A stretch of 64,000 bases of DNA from Plantibacter auratus. GTDB taxonomy: Bacteria > Actinomycetota > Actinomycetes > Actinomycetales > Microbacteriaceae. The position numbers were made by a program, and so were the translations under genes. Numbering within the stretch: the stretch's first letter is position 1; each line of letters starts with the position of its first letter. This document shows positions 7,593 to 17,207 of the stretch, piece after piece. A model generated the notes under the pieces. The model had not been told where the DNA came from, did no database searches, and saw only the letters and a list, made by a program, of their open reading frames with translations. The DNA is taken from the NCBI RefSeq assembly GCF_050587365.1, contig NZ_JBOBFV010000002.1, forward strand, positions 310,001-374,000, given 5' to 3'.

Positions 7593-9377
7593 TCAATCCT
7601 GCTCGGTGAGCTCCTTGATCGTGAGGGCCGCGTTGATGAGCGCGAGGTGGCTCAGCGCCTGCGGCAGGTTGCCCCAGTGCGCGCCGTCGGCCGGGTCGAT
7701 CATCTCGGCGAGGATCCCGACGTCGTTGGTCATGCCGACGAGCTCGTCCATGGCCGCGATCGCCTCCTCGTGACGACCGACGCAGGCGAGCGCGGAGGCC
7801 CGCCAGAACGCACAGGCGACGAAGGTGTACTCCTCCTGCTGCACGCCCGAGTACCGGTACAGCAGTGCCCCCTCGCCGAGTTCGGCCGTCAGCGCGTCGA
7901 TCGTCGAGGACATCCGGTCACCGCGGTCGAACCCGCTCATCGCGTGCAGCAGCACGGAGGCGTCGAGGTCGTCGCTCCCGGGGAACATGACGTACGCCCC
8001 GCGCTCCTCGTTCCACCCGTGCTCGTCGATCCACTCCCGGATGCGGGCCTGCTCGGTGCGCCAGCGGTCGGCACTGCCGGCGACCTGCCCGAGCTCCGCC
8101 AGGTGCACCGCGTCGCCGAGCGCCTGCCAGCAGCCCATCTTCGACGACACGTAGTGCTCCTCCTGGGGCAGCTCCCACATGCCGGCGTCGCGGTTCCGCC
8201 ACAGGTCGCAGGTGCGGTCGGCGACCTCGGCGAGGAGACGGCCGGTCTCCACATCGAGGACGTTGCCGGCGTCGACGTAGGTGCGGCAGATCGCGAAGAG
8301 GTCGCCGTAGACGCCGAGCTGCAACTGCCCCTGGGCCGGATTCCCACTGACCACCGGACCGATGCCACGCCAGCCGGCGACGTCGTGCTCGACCACTCCG
8401 TCGGGCACACCGCCCTCGAGTCCGTAGAAGATGTGCAGCTCCGGCCCGTTCTCACGGATGGTGCGCAGCAGCCACGACACGGCGGCGTGCGTCTCCTCAC
8501 GGAGACCGAAGCGGACGAGCGCGTGCGCGGTGTAGGCGAGGTCGCGCACCCAGGCGAAGCGGTAGTCCCAGTTCTTGGCCCCGCGCGGGTTCTCCGGCAG
8601 CGAGGTCGTGGCGGCCGCGGCGATGGCACCGGTCGGACTGAAGATGAGCAGTTTCAGGGCGAGCGCACTGCGCTGCACCTGGTCCGCCCAGGGGCCTTCG
8701 TAGGAGAAGGCCCGGGACCAGGCGCGCCAGTTGTCGATGGTCCGATCGATGCCGACGTCGACGTTCGCCGGGACCGGCAAGTGGATCGGCTCACCGTGGG
8801 TCGCGACGATGATCAGCAGGTGACGGGACTTCTCGGTCGTCGTGAAGCGACCGGAGAGCTCCGTCGGCATGGCTCCGTCGACCTCGACCGCCTCCGGCCC
8901 GTACTCGTCGCCGACGACCGCGATCGTCGTCGCGCCGGAGCGGATGATGGGGCCGCGCGTGCTGTCCTCGATCCAGGGCGAGGCCGTCCCCAGCGCGGTC
9001 CCGGGCCGGACGCGCCAGGTGAACTCGACGCTGCCTGAGACGCCGTCGATCCGGCGTGCGAGTTCGGCCCAGGGCAGGCGCCCCGCGATACCCGTGACGA
9101 GTGCGTCCGTGATCGTCGCGCGCCCGTGCTCGGTCGTGAAGGTCGTGCGCAACACGTTGGTGCCGGAGACGTAGCGTCTCGTGACGGTGTACTCGCCGAC
9201 CGGCTCGAGCTCGATGCACCCGCCGGAGTCGTCGTCGAGGAGCCTGGCGAACACCGGCATGGAGCCGAGGTCGGGAATCGGCAGCCAGTCGACCTGGCCT
9301 CGGAGTCCGATGAGGGCGACGGTGCGGCCGTCCCCGATCGGTGCGTACGAACGGAGATCCTCGCCAGCTGCGGTCAT
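7593..9377 (-). CDS. Glycoside hydrolase family 15 protein (trehalase/glucoamylase type)
   Basis: 594 residues from the ATG at 9377 (MTAAGEDLRSYAPIGDGRTV); a GTG three codons upstream is also possible. The N-terminal beta-sandwich (DGRTVALIGLRGQVDWLPIPD) is followed by the (alpha/alpha)6 barrel with NWDYRFAWVRDLAYTAHAL, the GH15 substrate-binding stretch, and acidic residues in GMWELPQEEHYVSSKMGCW and VACAFWRASAL. Actinobacterial members of this form are usually cytoplasmic trehalases or glucodextranases; no signal peptide is present. A role in trehalose turnover in stress is plausible given the neighbours. Confidence 0.9.
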   Translation of the reverse strand: MTAAGEDLRSYAPIGDGRTVALIGLRGQVDWLPIPDLGSMPVFARLLDDDSGGCIELEPVGEYTVTRRYVSGTNVLRTTFTTEHGRATITDALVTGIAGRLPWAELARRIDGVSGSVEFTWRVRPGTALGTASPWIEDSTRGPIIRSGATTIAVVGDEYGPEAVEVDGAMPTELSGRFTTTEKSRHLLIIVATHGEPIHLPVPANVDVGIDRTIDNWRAWSRAFSYEGPWADQVQRSALALKLLIFSPTGAIAAAATTSLPENPRGAKNWDYRFAWVRDLAYTAHALVRFGLREETHAAVSWLLRTIRENGPELHIFYGLEGGVPDGVVEHDVAGWRGIGPVVSGNPAQGQLQLGVYGDLFAICRTYVDAGNVLDVETGRLLAEVADRTCDLWRNRDAGMWELPQEEHYVSSKMGCWQALGDAVHLAELGQVAGSADRWRTEQARIREWIDEHGWNEERGAYVMFPGSDDLDASVLLHAMSGFDRGDRMSSTIDALTAELGEGALLYRYSGVQQEEYTFVACAFWRASALACVGRHEEAIAAMDELVGMTNDVGILAEMIDPADGAHWGNLPQALSHLALINAALTIKELTEQD

Positions 9378-9563
9378 GCGATTCACCCTACGAGCCGCGC
9401 CTCCGAATCGCCGGGGCTGGCGGCCCCGCCACGCGGCTGCTAGCGCGGGACGCCCGGTGCCGGGCAGGCGTCAACCCCTGGAGGCGGATCGCTCGGATCG
9501 GCTTGGGTGGACGGACCGCAACCACAGCATGCTGGCACGCACAGCAGCACAGGGAGGAACACC

Positions 9564-10403
9564 ATGAACCAGCCCGCTCAGCAGCAGCAGCCGCCCGGGA
9601 CCGAGGGAGCGCTCACGCCGCAGGCCGACCACGGCGAGACCAGCTACCGGGGTTCGGGCAAACTCGAGGGCAAGGTCGCCATCATCACCGGCGGCGACAG
9701 CGGTATCGGCAAGGCGGTTGCCATCGCCTACGCCCGCGAAGGGGCGGACGTCGTCGTCAGCTACCTCGACGAGGACGAGGACGCGGCCGACACGGTCCGC
9801 TGGGTCGAGGAGGCCGGCCGGACCGCCCTCAGCATCGGTGGGGACCTCACGAGCCCCGAGCACTGCCGTGAGATCGTCCGCACGACGGTCGAACGCTTCG
9901 GCAAGGTCGACATCCTCGTGAGCAACGCCGCGTACCAGATGACCCGGGAGAGCCTGGCCGAGATCCCGGACGAGGAATGGGACCACACGCTCGCCACGAA
10001 CCTGAGCGCGTTCTTCCACCTGAGCAAGGCGGCCGTCCCGCACATGGCTCCGGGCTCCTCGATCATCGCGACGAGCTCGGTGCAGGCCGACTCGCCGTCG
10101 CCGCAGCTCATGCCCTACGCCATGACCAAGGCGGGGCTCGCGAGCATGACCGCTTCGCTCGCCCAGATGCTCGGCGGCGACGGGATCCGCGTGAACGCGG
10201 TCGCCCCCGGCCCGATCTGGACGCCTCTGATCCCGTCGACGATGCCGCCCGAGACGGTCGAGTCGTTCGGAACGGACACCCCGCTCGGGCGTCCGGGCCA
10301 GCCTGCCGAGGTCGCTCCGCCCTACGTGCTGCTCGCCTCGGACGAGGGGAGCTACATCTCGGGCGCCGTCATCGCGGTGACCGGCGGCAAGCCGATCCTC
10401 TGA
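9564..10403 (+). CDS. SDR family oxidoreductase (YhxC/YghA-like paralogue)
   Basis: 279 residues, start ATG at 9564 set by an AGGGAGGA site. The Gln-rich leader ends GETSYRGSGKLEGKVAIITG, then TGGDSGIG (42-49), the catalytic Ser171/172 region (IATSSVQ), and Tyr185-x3-Lys189. It is clearly a paralogue of the SDR at 5599-6495, with the same leader motif and the same VNAVAPGPIWTPL segment, but position 121-122 carries NAAY in place of NNGG. It reads alone on the plus strand. NAD(P)-dependent; substrate unknown, with stress links for the subgroup. Confidence 0.9.
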   Translation: MNQPAQQQQPPGTEGALTPQADHGETSYRGSGKLEGKVAIITGGDSGIGKAVAIAYAREGADVVVSYLDEDEDAADTVRWVEEAGRTALSIGGDLTSPEHCREIVRTTVERFGKVDILVSNAAYQMTRESLAEIPDEEWDHTLATNLSAFFHLSKAAVPHMAPGSSIIATSSVQADSPSPQLMPYAMTKAGLASMTASLAQMLGGDGIRVNAVAPGPIWTPLIPSTMPPETVESFGTDTPLGRPGQPAEVAPPYVLLASDEGSYISGAVIAVTGGKPIL

Positions 10404-10424
10404 GGACCGCGCGCCGGGCGCCGC

Positions 10425-11615
10425 TCAGGCGTCGGGCGACCGCTCCGAGCGTTCGATCTCGGCGTGGATGCGGCGCAGCGCGAACAGCAGGTTCTCGCCG
10501 CCCGCATCCTCCGCCGGGTCGTCGTCGTCCGGCTCCCGACCCGCCGCCCCGTTCGCGCCCGCGTGCGCCGAGCGCACCGCCCGTCGCAGCGTCGTCAGCG
10601 CCTGGTCGGAGGCACGCAGCGCCTCGGAGAGCCGCTCGTCGTCGATCGCGGCCTCGACGAGGTCGGCCGAGGCGTCGATCGCATCGGCGAGCGCGCTCCG
10701 GACGCCCTCGTCGAGGTCGACCGGCACCGGGATCCCCCAGAGCGCCGCACGCAGGGCGTCACCGATCTCCACGACCACCGGCGCGATCCGTTCGAGGGCG
10801 GCGAGCGCCCCCTCATCCCCGCGGAAGTCGTGCCGGTTCCACCGCGTGCGCGGATTGGCCCGGCGGCTCTCCGCGGCGTCCTTCATCAGCCCGCGGGCTG
10901 CGTCGACGTCGTGCCGGATGGCGAGCAGCGAGCTGTCCCAGGACGGCGGGTCGTCCGGGGTCGGTGCCGACTCGGATCGGAGGGTGTCCGACATGCTCCG
11001 GAGCGCACCGACCATCCGCGACCTCGCGGCCGAGATCCCCGCTGCCGACTCGCGGACGAACAACGGCGGCATGATGAGCAGGTTCACGAGGAGCCCGACG
11101 AGCACGCCGAGGGCCATCTGCACGAGGTAGCCGACCGAGAAGTCGTTGGCGTTCGCTCCGCCGATGATGATGACGAACAGCGCCGCGATCGGGACGTAGT
11201 CACGGCCCTGTCCGAGTCCCGGCAGGCCCGCGAGCAGTGTGCCGAGCCCCACCGACAGCGAGACGGACACCCAGCCGGGCGCGGGAGAGATGATGAGCAG
11301 CCAAGCGAGTCCGATGCCGAGGCCCAGACCGATCAGGGTCTGCAGGCTCGAGCGCACCGAGTCCATGAGCGTCGGCGTGAGGCTCACGAGGGCGCCGAGC
11401 GGTGCGTAGTAGGAGAAGTCGCCGAGCTCGCCCGGGAGCAGGCTGCCGAGGAACCAGGCGGCGGTGGCCGCGATGGCCACCTTGAGTGCGAGCATGAGGC
11501 GCCACGGACGCAGCGCGGGCATGATCCACGCGCCGACCCGTTGCTTCGGTGTGCGGATGCTCCCCGTCGGGGTCTCGCGCCCGGTCACCTCATCACCGCT
11601 CATCACAGCCGCCAT
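10425..11615 (-). CDS. FUSC family protein (aromatic acid exporter-like)
   Basis: 396 residues from the ATG at 11615 (MAAVMSGDEV); an ATG at 11603 is equally possible. The N-terminal half holds about six membrane helices (LALKVAIAATAAWFLGSLL, then DFSYYAPLGALVSLTPTL, a motif common in FUSC_2 proteins, and LPGLGQGRDYVPIAALFVI). The C-terminal half is a cytoplasmic helical region rich in Ala, Arg and Glu. The family exports aromatic carboxylates or confers drug efflux. Convergent with the preceding SDR gene. Confidence 0.85.
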   Translation of the reverse strand: MAAVMSGDEVTGRETPTGSIRTPKQRVGAWIMPALRPWRLMLALKVAIAATAAWFLGSLLPGELGDFSYYAPLGALVSLTPTLMDSVRSSLQTLIGLGLGIGLAWLLIISPAPGWVSVSLSVGLGTLLAGLPGLGQGRDYVPIAALFVIIIGGANANDFSVGYLVQMALGVLVGLLVNLLIMPPLFVRESAAGISAARSRMVGALRSMSDTLRSESAPTPDDPPSWDSSLLAIRHDVDAARGLMKDAAESRRANPRTRWNRHDFRGDEGALAALERIAPVVVEIGDALRAALWGIPVPVDLDEGVRSALADAIDASADLVEAAIDDERLSEALRASDQALTTLRRAVRSAHAGANGAAGREPDDDDPAEDAGGENLLFALRRIHAEIERSERSPDA

Positions 11616-11720
11616 GCTGGTCTGGCCCTGTCGAAGCGTCAACCCCCACGCGCCGATCAGCTCCGCGGCCTAGCGTTGGTCTGGTCATCTCCGATGGCGA
11701 CAACCAGGAAGGAAGCGAAC

Positions 11721-11849
11721 ATGACGAACGCATCTGCATCATCCTCACGTCCCGACGCGGAAGAGATCCCCGATGGTTCGGGCTCCGACGGTTCCGAGCC
11801 GAACGACGGCGAGGACACGGCGTCGGGTGGCGGCGCCGACGACGAGTAG
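11721..11849 (+). CDS. Small acidic disordered protein (42 aa)
   Basis: A short reading frame with a good GGAAGG site ten bases upstream of the ATG at 11721. The product is rich in Ser, Asp, Glu and Gly (DGSGSDGSEPNDGEDTASGG), with no hydrophobic core, so it should be disordered. It is followed by a strong hairpin and then by the convergent Dps gene. Not recognised; the site, composition and terminator support it being real, but conservation was not tested. Confidence 0.5.
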   Translation: MTNASASSSRPDAEEIPDGSGSDGSEPNDGEDTASGGGADDE

Positions 11850-11882
11850 TCGTCGCCGGCCCTTGGTCGTCGACGAACGACC

Positions 11883-11923
11883 GGGCGGCGCTGCCGACGA
11901 CGCGTGGTCGTCGGGCGCCGCCC
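11883..11923. terminator. Hairpin between the small acidic ORF and dps
   Basis: Outer arms GGGCGGCG (11883-11890) and CGCCGCCC (11916-11923), inner arms CCGACGAC (11894-11901) and GTCGTCGG (11907-11914), loop GCGTG. It separates two convergent genes and probably terminates both. Confidence 0.7.
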
Positions 11924-11941
11924 AGGGTCACCGCCTGCAGG

Positions 11942-12505
11942 TCAACGACTGCGGGTCGCCGTCCGGTTCTCCGCGCTGATCATCCACGCGAACTGCTCCA
12001 GCTGCTGGATGATCGCGTGGAGGATGTCCGCGCTCGTCGGGTCCTCATCGTCGACGTCGTCGTGGACCCGACGCATCGTGCCGACGACCGCCTCGAGTCG
12101 GACGGTGATCAGGTCGATCGTCTCCGAGGTGTCGATCTCGCCCTGCGGGTACTCGGGCAGCGTCGTGGTCTCGGCGACGATGTCGCTGCGGCCGTCCGGC
12201 ACGGCGTGCAGGGCACGCATGCGCTCCGCGACGGTGTCACTGAACTCGCGAGCGGCGTCGATGATCTCGTCGAGCTGCAGGTGCGTGTCGCGGAAGTTGC
12301 GTCCGATGACGTTCCAGTGCGCCTGCTTGCCCTGGATCGACAGCTCGATGAGGTCGACGAGGACGGCCTGCATGTTGGCGTCGAGTTCCTTCGACGCGAC
12401 GAAGCCCTTCTCGGCGTTCTGCCGACGGGTGGGCTTCGGCCCGGATCCTCCGGGAGCCGATCGGGTCGTGCTCTCGGTCTTGCTGTTCTTCTCTGCTGTT
12501 GCCAT
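11942..12505 (-). CDS. dps: Dps family ferroxidase/DNA-protection protein
   Basis: 187 residues; an AGGAGGTGCC site fixes the ATG at 12505. The ferroxidase ligands are present at His63, His75, Asp79, Asp90 and Glu94, with exactly the spacing of Escherichia coli Dps (12, 4, 11, 4). A basic, disordered 35-residue N-terminal tail (KPTRR) could bind DNA. Dps dodecamers oxidise and store iron and protect DNA in starvation and oxidative stress. It stands alone between a hairpin and the divergent DUF7882-like gene 193 bases away. Confidence 0.93.
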   Translation of the reverse strand: MATAEKNSKTESTTRSAPGGSGPKPTRRQNAEKGFVASKELDANMQAVLVDLIELSIQGKQAHWNVIGRNFRDTHLQLDEIIDAAREFSDTVAERMRALHAVPDGRSDIVAETTTLPEYPQGEIDTSETIDLITVRLEAVVGTMRRVHDDVDDEDPTSADILHAIIQQLEQFAWMISAENRTATRSR

Positions 12506-12698
12506 GGTTGGCACCTCCTGCACGGCAGGTTACGCACCGTACCTGTCGATCCCGGGGCCCTTGACATCGACGCCGAAGCATCCCATCCGTGCCCGCGCGG
12601 CCGTCAGCTGGGTTTTCGGAGCCGAGAGTCTTAAGGTGAAGCAACACACAGCGCAGAGCGATACCGCATGACGCACGACGAGGAGAGCACGGCCCGCC

Positions 12699-13019
12699 AT
12701 GGGAAAACTGATCTACGGTTCTGAGGTCTCGATCACCTTCGAGGACCGGCTGCTTGCGCACCTGCAGTTCGTGATCGGTGCGAAGCTCCGCCGGAACGAG
12801 GCCTTCTACTTCGGTTGGAAGGACGACCCGCGCGCCGGCGACGGGCGCAGCGTCATCTGGATCCACCCCTCGGTGCCATTGCGTTTCAAGTACTCGGGCA
12901 GTGTCCCGATCGACCTCAACCGCGCGTGGATCGACGCGCTGAACGTCACGGCGAACTCCGCCCACGGCCTCTCGGTCATCGCGGAGCCCGCTCCGAGCCG
13001 GACAGGACAAGTCGCATGA
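12699..13019 (+). CDS. DUF7882-like small protein, type A (copy 1)
   Basis: 106 residues beginning MGKLIYGSEVSITFEDRLL. Conserved blocks shared with four other proteins in the window: AHLQFVIGAKLRRNE, an aromatic FYFGWKDDP block, IWIHPSVPLRFKY, and LNRAWIDAL. In databases this Microbacteriaceae family has often been labelled ATP-dependent DNA ligase, but there is no KxDG ligase motif and at about 100 residues it cannot be one. The function is unknown. The stop overlaps the next start (ATGA at 13016). Confidence 0.8.
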   Translation: MGKLIYGSEVSITFEDRLLAHLQFVIGAKLRRNEAFYFGWKDDPRAGDGRSVIWIHPSVPLRFKYSGSVPIDLNRAWIDALNVTANSAHGLSVIAEPAPSRTGQVA

Positions 13020-13282
13020 GCCGCATGGAGATCGTCTACCAGGGACTTCCGTACTCGATCGCCGTCGAGGATCCGGACGAGTTCCGCGCCGAGGTGCTCG
13101 ACAGCATCTCCGCCGGACAGTTCCGGTGGCTGCAGGTCGACCGCGGTGAGGGTCAGCTGGAGCCCATCACCATCTTGATCGGCCCCGGGATCGGCATCGC
13201 GATGGGCACACCGGACGGCCCTTCCCAGGACACCCCGTCCTCGGCGCTCCCCCAAGGACAGGACCCCGACCTGCTGTCCTGA
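13016..13282 (+). CDS. Small hypothetical protein coupled to the DUF7882-like gene
   Basis: 88 residues from the ATG at 13016 (MSRMEIVYQGLPYSIAV), overlapping the stop of the upstream gene by 4 bases. The N-terminal 60 residues look folded (beta-rich, FRWLQVDRGEGQLEPITILIGPGIGI); the C-terminus is a Pro/Asp/Gln-rich tail. I do not recognise the family. The overlap implies co-expression with the type A DUF7882-like protein. Confidence 0.65.
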   Translation: MSRMEIVYQGLPYSIAVEDPDEFRAEVLDSISAGQFRWLQVDRGEGQLEPITILIGPGIGIAMGTPDGPSQDTPSSALPQGQDPDLLS

Positions 13283-13462
13283 CCGGCCCAGCGGTCACGC
13301 GCGCATAGCGCAGCCGACACTCGGAAATCAACAGTTCAGAGCGACGATTTCAAGTTTCCTACACTTGTTCGGCGGACGTTGAAGTGGGTCTCCAGGCTGG
13401 CCGCTCGACACTGGCGCATCTCGCCGTGTCGACCGTCGGAGGTCCGGAGAAGGGCAATCCAC

Positions 13463-13765
13463 ATGGGCGCGATCGTGTACGGAACGGGCGAGAACCGGTT
13501 CCACCTCGAAGACCGGATGCTGGCTCACGTCAAGACCATCACCCTCATGAAGCTCCGCCGGAACGAGTCGTTCTCGGTGACCCTGCGCGACACCTCGACG
13601 GAACGCGGCCGCGTCACGCTCTGGCTGCACCCGTCGATCCCGCTGCAGTTCAGCTTCGACTCGGACGAGACGTTCGAGATGGACCGGCCCCTGCTCGAGG
13701 ACCTCATGCACGGCGCCAACGGCGGCGAGGTCACCGTCCGCGCTGACGCGGACGAACTGGCGTAG
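13463..13765 (+). CDS. DUF7882-like small protein, type B (copy 2)
   Basis: 100 residues, MGAIVYGTGENRFHLEDRML. It shares AHVKTITLMKLRRNESF, LWLHPSIPLQFSF and the MDRPLLEDLMHGAN segment with the protein at 39484-39801, which is its closest relative here, and more distantly with the type A copies. A possible promoter element (CTACACT) lies about 95 bases upstream in the 180-base gap. A strong hairpin follows. Function unknown. Confidence 0.8.
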   Translation: MGAIVYGTGENRFHLEDRMLAHVKTITLMKLRRNESFSVTLRDTSTERGRVTLWLHPSIPLQFSFDSDETFEMDRPLLEDLMHGANGGEVTVRADADELA

Positions 13766-13777
13766 TCGTCGCGAGCT

Positions 13778-13825
13778 CTCACGGGCGCCGCACGAAACAG
13801 GAGGGACTTCGTGCGGCCCCGTGAG
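13778..13825. terminator. Hairpin between DUF7882-like gene and GH3 gene
   Basis: Arms CTCACGGGCGCCGCACGAA (13778-13796) and TTCGTGCGGCCCCGTGAG (13808-13825) pair with a single bulged C; the loop is 11 bases. It lies between convergent genes and should terminate both transcripts. Confidence 0.78.
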
Positions 13826-13844
13826 GGTCCCGGCGGCCGACGGC

Positions 13845-16153
13845 TCAGTCGGCGATCGTGAAGCGGACCGCGTGCAGCGCATCGGCCCGTGACGAGCCGC
13901 CCACCCGCAGCTCGAACTCGCCCGCTTCGACGACCCGTCGTCCCCTCCCGTCGACGATGGAGCAGTCGGCGACGGGCAGCTCGATCGTGACCGTCGCCGT
14001 GTCGCCCGGTTGGATCGCGACCTGACGGAACGTCTTCAGCTCCTGGTCTGCCCAGCTCACCGAGGTGACGAGGTCGCTGACGTACGCCTGGACCGTCTCG
14101 AGGACGGGCCGCGATCCGCTGTTGCGCACCTCGACCTCGGCGCGCAGGGTGTCGCCACGTCCGTGGACGACCTGGTCGAGGCGCGGCTCCCCGTACTCGA
14201 CGCTCGAGTAGGACAGTCCGTCGCCGAACGCGAACGCAGGCTCCTGGGTGAGGTCGGCGTAGCGGTCGCCGTGCTGTCCGCGGATCTGGTTGTAGTACGT
14301 CGGCTGCTGGCCGGCGTGCCGCGCGAAGGAGAGCGGCAGGCGACCGGTCGGCTCGATGAGACCGAGTAGGAGTTCCGCGATCGCGCGGCCACCCTGCATG
14401 CCGGGGCTCGCCGCCCACACGATCGCGTCGGCGTGCAGCGCGGACGGCGGCAGCACGAGCGGCTTCGAGGCGAGCAGGACCACGACGAGCGGCTTGCCGG
14501 TGGCGGCCAGGGCGTCGAGCAGTGCCACCTGTCCGCCGATGAGCTCGAGCGTCGCGGTGGAGCGGCCCTCCCCCACGAGTTCGATGCGGTCGCCCACGAC
14601 GGCGACGACCACGTCGGCGTCCTCGGCCAGCGCGACGGCTTCCGCGATGAGCGCCTCGTCGGGTCGCGCGGGCGTGACGAGCGGCGGGCGCGGCTGACCG
14701 TCGGGGAAGGTCGCCCCCGCGGAGTCGGGTGACAGCGTGAGGATGTCCGCTCCGAACGCGGTCGTGACCGTGCTCCCGGCGGGTGCGACTGCACGCAGGC
14801 CGTCGACCACGGTGGTGATCATCTCGCGCGGCTGGCCGTCGGGCAGCCAACCGGCCTGGCCGGAGTTGCCCGCCCAGTCGCCGAGCTGCATCTGCGCGTC
14901 GTCCGCGAGCGGACCCACGACGGCGATGCGCTGCGGCCCGGCCTCGGGCGTCACGATCGCCCTGCCAGCCTCGTCCGCCCGGTAGCCGCCGGCGAGCGGC
15001 AGCACGCCCTCGTTGCGGAGCAGGACGAGGGAACGCCGCGCGGTCTCGAGGTTGAGCTCGGTGTGCTCCGGCGAGCCGATCACCGCGAGCTGCTCGGCGG
15101 CGTCCGGGTGCCGCGGGTGCTCGAACAGGCCGAGCGCGAACTTCAGGGTGAGGATGCGACGGACGGCGCGGTCGAGGTCTGCCTCCTCGAGCAGCCCGCG
15201 CTCGAGCGCCTCCAGGGCGCCCGCGAAGAAGCCTGGGGTGGTCATCACCATGTCGTTGCCGGCACGGATCGCGGCTGCCGAGGCGTGCACGTAGTCCGGG
15301 CTGACGTGCTGCTCCCACACCATGCGGCCCACGTTGTCCCAGTCGGTGATGAGGGTCCCCTCGTACCCCCACTCACCGCGCAGGACGTCGTTGAGCAGCC
15401 ACTCGTTGACCGTGATCGGCACCCCGTCGATCGACTGGTAGCCGAGCATGAAGCTGGCGCAGCCCTCGCGGGCGACCCGCTCGAACGGCGGGAGGAACCA
15501 TGACCGCAGCTTGCGCGGGGAGATGTCGGCCTCGCTCGCGTCGCGCCCGCCCTGCGTCTCGGAGTAGCCGGCGAAGTGCTTGGCCGTCGCGAGGATGGCG
15601 GTCGGGTCGGACAGGCCGTCGCCCTGGTAGCCGCGCACCATCGCGGAGGCCAGCTCACCGATGAGGAACGGGTCCTCACCGAAGGTCTCGCCGACACGTC
15701 CCCAGCGGAGGTCGCGCGCGATGCAGAGCACCGGCGAGAACGTCCAGTGGACACCCGTCGCAGCGACTTCGACGGCTGTGGCCCTGGCGACCCGTTCGAG
15801 CAGCCCCGCGTCCCAGCTCGCGGCCATGGCCAGTTGCGTGGGGAAGATCGTCGCGCCGAGGTGGAAGGAGTGACCGTGGATGCAGTCCTCCCCCACGATC
15901 AGCGGGATCCGCAGTCGCGTCCGCCCGACGAGTTCATGGGCGACCGCGAGACGCTCCGGCGAGGCGTGCAGGATCGAGCCGACGTGCGTCTCGAGGACGT
16001 GGGCGTCGATGTCGTCGCGCGCGTCGAGTTGCATCATCTGCCCGACCTTCTCGCGGACGGTCATCCGCTCGACGAGGTCGTCGACGCGGGCCGCGATCGG
16101 CAGCGCGGGGTCGAGGTAGCGGGCGTCCTCGAGGTGGCGGGCGGTGTCGGTCT

Positions 16154-16157
<4 letters not shown>
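13845..16157 (-). CDS. bglX: Glycoside hydrolase family 3 beta-glucosidase
   Basis: 770 residues, full length for the two-domain GH3 fold plus a C-terminal FnIII-like domain (last ~100 residues). Substrate-binding and catalytic motifs: GEDCIHG, AKHFAGYSETQGGRD, and the nucleophile in TLITDWDN, Asp272. The second domain has VVLLASKPLVLP and RLPLSFARHAGQQPTYYNQ. There is no signal peptide, so the enzyme acts on glycosides imported by the ABC system encoded just upstream; its start overlaps the permease stop by 4 bases (16154-16157). Most likely a beta-glucosidase or beta-xylosidase for short oligosaccharides. Confidence 0.92.
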
Positions 16158-17206
<1,049 letters not shown>

Positions 17207-17207
17207 G

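Noticed and set aside
12699..13019. ATP-dependent DNA ligase label for the DUF7882-like proteins
   Set aside because: They are about 100 residues and lack a KxDG nucleotidyl-transfer motif.
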